From NCBI GenBank assembly GCA_026988195.1, contig JALSLS010000471.1, forward strand, positions 1 to 6,180: 6,180 nt of DNA, read 5' to 3'. The position numbers and the translations under genes were made by a program. Of the stretch, positions 5,840-6,180 are shown one piece after another. Each line of letters begins with the position of its first letter. The first letter of the stretch is position 1. The notes beneath the pieces are model-generated. The model saw nothing but the letters and a program-made list of their open reading frames with translations, ran no database searches and was not told the DNA's origin. This DNA is from Methylomonas sp. (GTDB lineage: Bacteria; Pseudomonadota; Gammaproteobacteria; Methylococcales; Methylomonadaceae).

Positions 5840-6180
5840 ATGCTTACAGCACCTGCAACAGCTTTAATGAATCAATTAAGCTGTTCAAAAAAAATGTTTT
5901 TAATTTCAATAGCATTTATCACTCCGTTGGTTTTTACGACTTATTTTTTGGTGAGTGAACAGTTACTTTCCGTTAAGTTTGCTGAAAGTGAATTAACTGG
6001 GGTGGAGTATATTATTCCAGTACGGCAGTTGATTCAGCATTTTCCTGAGCACCGGGGAATGACGAATGCTTATTTGTCAGGGAATAAAAGTTTTAAAGCT
6101 AAAGTTTTGGCAAAAAGGCAGCAAATTGCTAACGATATTGCTTTAATCGATGAGGTTGACCAACGTCTTGGTGAGCAGCT
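5840..6180 (+). CDS. N-terminus of a probable methyl-accepting chemotaxis protein (cut by right edge)
   Basis: The first 113 residues are visible. The ATG at 5840 has AAGGA at 5828-5832, seven bases upstream. An in-frame ATG at 5801 would add 13 residues but lacks a binding site. A short cytoplasmic segment with a KK pair at 17-18 is followed by a membrane span at about residues 19-38 (MFLISIAFITPLVFTTYFLV). Then a periplasmic, helical sensor begins, with PVRQLIQHFPEHRGMTNAYL and KSFKAKVLAKRQQIANDI. The combination of a Q-H-x-x-x-H-R-G-M-T/S-N-A helix after the first span is one I associate with chemoreceptors of environmental gammaproteobacteria. The signalling domain lies outside the window, so a GGDEF or kinase output with the same sensor cannot be excluded. 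A receptor would sit in the inner membrane and pass ligand binding to CheA. Confidence 0.65.
   Translation, partial: MLTAPATALMNQLSCSKKMFLISIAFITPLVFTTYFLVSEQLLSVKFAESELTGVEYIIPVRQLIQHFPEHRGMTNAYLSGNKSFKAKVLAKRQQIANDIALIDEVDQRLGEQ

Noticed and set aside
1..6180. CRISPR arrays, tRNA or rRNA genes, insertion sequences, prophage or defence gene cassettes
   Set aside because: Looked for and found no repeat-spacer pattern, RNA gene signature, transposase or integrase sequence in the window.

Overview
The window looks like chromosomal DNA from a low-GC gammaproteobacterium. It carries the N-terminal two-thirds of a RecC subunit (RecBCD is typical of this class), an adjoining gspA/exeA-gspB/exeB pair of type II secretion accessory genes, and the start of a membrane chemoreceptor-type gene. 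The AT-rich codon use is even across all genes, so nothing points to recent transfer. The receptor's N-terminal sensor style reminded me of aquatic gammaproteobacteria such as methane oxidisers, but that is only an impression.

Layout, left to right. Positions 1-2351 hold recC on the minus strand; its 3' end lies beyond the left edge. Positions 2352-2510 form a divergent intergenic region containing a 70-bp imperfect inverted repeat with nested hairpins. Positions 2511-2861 hold a 116-residue helical protein of unknown function on the plus strand. Positions 2864-3019 hold a 51-codon minus-strand reading frame for a probable single-span membrane microprotein; its stop lies 2 bases from the stop of the preceding gene. 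Positions 3040-4647 hold exeA/gspA on the plus strand, most likely starting at a TTG codon. Positions 4647-5390 hold gspB, which overlaps exeA by one base (TAATG). Positions 5407-5559 hold a well-supported 50-residue minus-strand small protein whose acidic C-terminus resembles the leader region of modified peptides. Positions 5560-5839 are non-coding, between divergent genes, with one GC-richer hairpin. From 5840 to the right edge is the N-terminus of a probable methyl-accepting chemotaxis protein.

The only clear functional unit is the exeA-gspB pair. ExeA is an ATPase with a periplasmic peptidoglycan-binding end, and GspB is a bitopic inner-membrane partner; in known systems the two help place the type II secretion secretin through the cell wall. 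None of the core gspC-N genes is in the window. RecC works with RecB and RecD in double-strand break repair and is unrelated in function to its neighbours. The three small or unknown genes (116, 51 and 50 residues) are the least explained content and the best candidates for something undescribed. I do not see a complete new system here.
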